DNA from: an uncultured Desulfovibrio sp.
GTDB taxonomy: Bacteria > Desulfobacterota > Desulfovibrionia > Desulfovibrionales > Desulfovibrionaceae
NCBI GenBank assembly: GCA_910587035.1
Contig: CAJUMQ010000047.1
Location: 1-8,956, forward strand
DNA length: 8,956 nucleotides
Direction of reading: 5' to 3'
Below, piece after piece: positions 6,358-8,956 of this stretch. The notes beneath the pieces are model-generated. The model made no database searches and had not been told where the DNA came from. It saw nothing but the letters and a program-made list of their open reading frames with translations. Positions within the stretch are counted from its first letter, which is position 1. Every line of letters starts with the position of its first letter. The position numbers and the translations under genes are program-made.

Positions 6358-8891
6358 TACATTTCACCAAAATCCACATCGGCCATGATTGCCACAAGAC
6401 GGAAAGGCAGCGGCTTGTCCTGTCTTATCCAGATGGAAGTGTCGGCATCCTGTCCGGCTGGCAGAACCAGCTCCATGTCCCCGGAAAAAGGCTGGCAGGG
6501 TTCGCCCCAGGCCTCGGGCATGAATGGCAGATCGTAAAATTCCCGTGCACGCCAGGCGGCAGGATTAAAGAGATCTCCGGGTTCAGAGGCGGCATATGCG
6601 CCACCCACAGAACGGAACAGGCGCAGAAGGCAGCGGCCATAAGAGCGCCGCTTGCCAAGGGTTGAGCCGTTTTGCGCGTCAGTTTCCAGCGGCAACGGCG
6701 CCAGGACCGAAGTATAATTCAGGCCAGCCACAACTTTTGACGCCGCAAATGGCAGCTCGATTTTGCCATCCTGGACAACAAGGCCGGTGACGGGGCTGCC
6801 ATCGGCAAGCGCCACAATCCCGCAGCCCTCAAGGTGTGAGAGACCGGAGCAGATTGTGTCCGGTTCCTGCTCAACGCATGCGCCGCAATCCACAAAAAAT
6901 GCATCATCAATGGCATCCCCATCCTTGAATCGCGGCACCAGTCTTTCCAGAAACCAGGCCTTGCGGCCATTGAGCTCCCGTTCCACCACCAGCATGAGAA
7001 TGTCCTCGCCGGATCCGCAGATGGAGGCCACAGAGAGCACACGGCCCTGCGTAACATGCCGGGACCAGCCAAATACATTCTGCTCTTTCATGTAGGTCAG
7101 GCAGAGCAGCACACCATCATCGCGGCAGGCCCAGACTGTTGAGCCCGGTGACTGCTGGAAGCACCATTGGACAATGCGGCTGTTTTCCACCAGCTGGGGC
7201 GCAAGGAGGGAGAGATCATTGCCGGCATAGCCGTCACTTTCCCAGGAGTAGAAAAGATCCCTGGCATGGGAGCCGGCGCGCTGGCAGTGCAGCACTGACT
7301 GGCCGATGATCATGGGTTTCAGGCCGGAACTGCCCCAGTAGGACTGAACTGAAATCTGCACATCAGAAGGAGTAATGGCCGGACCGCTGGAGGTGGCCTG
7401 ATATTCCGCGCCGCTGGTGCCAATGAGCAGATCGCCAAAGCTGGCGATCCATTTGATTTCATCTATGGAGCCGGACGCAAGCATATACTCCACCGGGTCA
7501 TCATCCTGCAGGGGTCTGGACTTGCGGAAGGATTCATAATCCCCGGAGCGGGACATGAAAAAACTTGCGGGGTCGCGTTTGGTGCCGGCCAGCACCAGCC
7601 TTTGCTGGTGGAAGGCCACCACAGCGGGATAATTGCCATCGGCAAAGGGGTCCCAGTCCTCTGCCGGGGTTTTTGAAGTGTCGGCCTCAAAGTTCTGATC
7701 CGTAAAGGCCAAAGTGGTTGCGCCGGCATATGCCGGCTCCACAGTAAAGGGGCCAAAGGTGCCGCGTGGCGCATCCATGTCGCCATCGGTCTTGCCGGTG
7801 GTCCAGTCCTTATAAATGCCGGCCGGCTCGCCATTTGCGAGCAGACGGAGCATAACCCAGAAGTCCTCTGTGCCGGTCATGGCTATGGATTCCCAGGACA
7901 CCTCCCCATTATCGCCATAAACAGGATTCCATTCTGTGGTGCTGGTGCTTTTTGTGACCGGCAGGAAAAGCCTGTCATCATAAATAAAGGCATTCCTGTC
8001 TGCTGCCGAAACCGCAAGGCTGCCAGTCTCATCCACATCTGGCACATGGCCATTGCCGACAACAACATTGCGCTGGATATGGCCGGCATAGTGGACAAGG
8101 CGACCCTCTTCATTGCCCACACGAAGCCCCGCGATTATGCCGCCTGTGGCATCGGCGGCGCTGGCCACGCCGATAAGGCCAAAGTATCCGGCGCATTCCC
8201 GGTAGATATTATATTCGGCAGCGCCCTCCACGGCCTGCCAGGTGAGATTTACATGATTGCCCACAACCCAGTCTGTGGGATATTTGCCCTCGCACTGGCA
8301 TGTGTCCGATGCCAGGGATTCCATGCCGTTGGCATCAACAGCAGTCACCACATAGCTCAGAGTGTATGATAGTTCGGCCTTGTCATCATCATTGTCACGC
8401 ACAAACTCGGCCACAGGCTGCGCTGGCGGCGGCAGGGAGCGATTGAGAGCCACCTCCGCCAGATTCCATGTGTAATGCGGCCATGTTCCCGGCCTTGTCA
8501 GCTTGCACAGGGGATGGTTTTTATGGGCAAGGTAAATCACATCGCCAGCCTGGGCGGTGGAGAGCTCATATACTTCCGCCAATTCATAAGGGCTTGGCAT
8601 GGAGACATCGGGCAAAAGGCCGCCAGTATCCGCAATCTTGATGGAATCTTCCTGAAAAATCAGGACATAGTTGTTTTCCGGATCCGTATTGAACTGGAAT
8701 GGCACAAGAATGCCTGGCCCGGCCAGGGCAGACACAAACCTTGTGCCGGGACGTCGCTCGATATCTCCATGCAGATTTGGGATGAAATTCTCACAGCAGG
8801 AGAGAAAACTGCCAAACTTGGCCAGATCGTACCTGGCCGAGATGCCGGCGGTCACCTCTCCGCCTGTGAAGTTGCGAAAACAGATCCTCAT
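6357..8891 (-). CDS. Tail nozzle-like structural protein (T7 gp12 / tail tubular protein B type)
   Basis: The 844-residue product resembles the large nozzle-type tail proteins of podoviruses, which form the distal tail tube below the portal and adaptor. Recognisable parts in order: an N-terminal signature with FTGGEVTAGISARYDLAKF (residues 8-26) and ENFIPNLHGDIERRPGTRFV (34-53), which match the family pattern of 'GGE-S, R-DL-K, NF, G-RRPGT-FV'; an aromatic beta-rich stretch with PFQFN and YVLIFQ (64-80); an FN3-like insert at about 172-243 containing YVVTAVDANGMES and the VNLTWQAVEGAAEYNIYR stretch; a second core signature around 420-456 (YPAVVAFHQQRLVLAGT, then MSRSGDYESF); and RPLQDDDPVEYMLASGSIDE (459-478), followed by LLIGTSGAEY. 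No signal peptide is seen. The start is the ATG overlapping the TGA of the preceding gene. Upstream there is only a weak AGG, so translation is probably coupled. It could equally be described as a phage stabilisation-type tail protein. The family assignment is by remembered motifs, not by a search. Confidence 0.72.
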   Translation of the reverse strand: MRICFRNFTGGEVTAGISARYDLAKFGSFLSCCENFIPNLHGDIERRPGTRFVSALAGPGILVPFQFNTDPENNYVLIFQEDSIKIADTGGLLPDVSMPSPYELAEVYELSTAQAGDVIYLAHKNHPLCKLTRPGTWPHYTWNLAEVALNRSLPPPAQPVAEFVRDNDDDKAELSYTLSYVVTAVDANGMESLASDTCQCEGKYPTDWVVGNHVNLTWQAVEGAAEYNIYRECAGYFGLIGVASAADATGGIIAGLRVGNEEGRLVHYAGHIQRNVVVGNGHVPDVDETGSLAVSAADRNAFIYDDRLFLPVTKSTSTTEWNPVYGDNGEVSWESIAMTGTEDFWVMLRLLANGEPAGIYKDWTTGKTDGDMDAPRGTFGPFTVEPAYAGATTLAFTDQNFEADTSKTPAEDWDPFADGNYPAVVAFHQQRLVLAGTKRDPASFFMSRSGDYESFRKSRPLQDDDPVEYMLASGSIDEIKWIASFGDLLIGTSGAEYQATSSGPAITPSDVQISVQSYWGSSGLKPMIIGQSVLHCQRAGSHARDLFYSWESDGYAGNDLSLLAPQLVENSRIVQWCFQQSPGSTVWACRDDGVLLCLTYMKEQNVFGWSRHVTQGRVLSVASICGSGEDILMLVVERELNGRKAWFLERLVPRFKDGDAIDDAFFVDCGACVEQEPDTICSGLSHLEGCGIVALADGSPVTGLVVQDGKIELPFAASKVVAGLNYTSVLAPLPLETDAQNGSTLGKRRSYGRCLLRLFRSVGGAYAASEPGDLFNPAAWRAREFYDLPFMPEAWGEPCQPFSGDMELVLPAGQDADTSIWIRQDKPLPFRLVAIMADVDFGEM

Positions 8892-8956
8892 GGTTTGATA
8901 TGCCTATTTGTATATCCCATAGGTGGACGCGTCTGCTGCGCCGGCGCTGGAACCCG
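8888..8956 (-). CDS. C-terminal end of an upstream late gene (partial, truncated by the window edge)
   Basis: Reading the minus strand from the right edge, one frame is open for 22 codons, gives RVPAPAQQTRPPMGYTNRHI followed by K-P, and ends in a TGA that overlaps the ATG of the nozzle gene as ATGA. A stop/start overlap of this kind is typical of translationally coupled phage structural genes, and the nozzle gene has no good Shine-Dalgarno of its own, which supports a real gene ending here. In T7-like modules the gene in this position is usually the tail adaptor (gp11 / tail tubular protein A type), but 22 residues rich in Pro, Gln and Arg are too few to identify it. That identity is inference from position only. 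The frame is open to the edge, so no start is visible. Confidence 0.5.
   Translation of the reverse strand, partial: RVPAPAQQTRPPMGYTNRHIKP

Noticed and set aside
1..8956. CRISPR arrays, tRNA genes, insertion sequences, attachment sites
   Set aside because: No regularly spaced repeats, cloverleaf-like segments, transposase motifs or paired inverted repeats were noticed by reading; nearly the whole window is coding.

Overview
The window is a late structural module of a tailed phage or prophage with a T7-like (podovirus-type) organisation. All confident genes lie on the minus strand, so the module reads from the right edge to the left: the last residues of an upstream gene, a large tail nozzle-like protein (gp12 / tail tubular protein B type), a small gp14-like internal virion protein, an internal virion protein with a lytic transglycosylase domain, and a giant protein that runs off the left edge after 1167 visible codons. 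Junctions are tight: a stop/start overlap, gaps of 12 and 25 nt, then a start codon directly after a stop. Three of the four junctions carry a clear Shine-Dalgarno. This is what a single late transcript would look like. By eye the DNA is roughly 55-60% GC with G/C-ending codons. A Gram-negative (proteobacterial) host is plausible from the T7-like ejection proteins, but nothing here identifies the host.

Layout from right to left: 8888-8956, C-terminal end of an unidentified gene; 6357-8891, nozzle-like tail protein with an FN3-like insert; 5715-6344, gp14-like virion core protein; 3503-5689, internal virion protein with a central SLT domain; 1-3502, giant internal/polyvalent protein. The order nozzle, gp14-like, SLT protein, giant protein parallels T7 genes 12, 14, 15 and 16, except that the peptidoglycan-cutting domain sits in the third protein and the giant fourth protein carries effector-like domains. 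The likely joint role is to hold the ejection proteins in the capsid, open a path through the peptidoglycan and inner membrane, and deliver DNA together with the giant protein.

The most notable content is in the giant protein. After an N-terminal part with long hydrophobic stretches (possible membrane-channel region) it has a RelA/SpoT-like nucleotidyltransferase domain (about residues 813-935), then a Ser/Asn/Gly-rich linker, then a domain resembling the ddrB-like ParB domain of polyvalent proteins at the left edge. The linker DNA is an AT-rich island (about 40% GC over 181-720). Inside it, on the opposite strand, lies a compact candidate gene of 102 codons (276-584) with a near-consensus sigma70-type promoter, an AGGAGG ribosome binding site and a protein-like translation. 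That antisense gene is the most speculative item and the one most worth testing.
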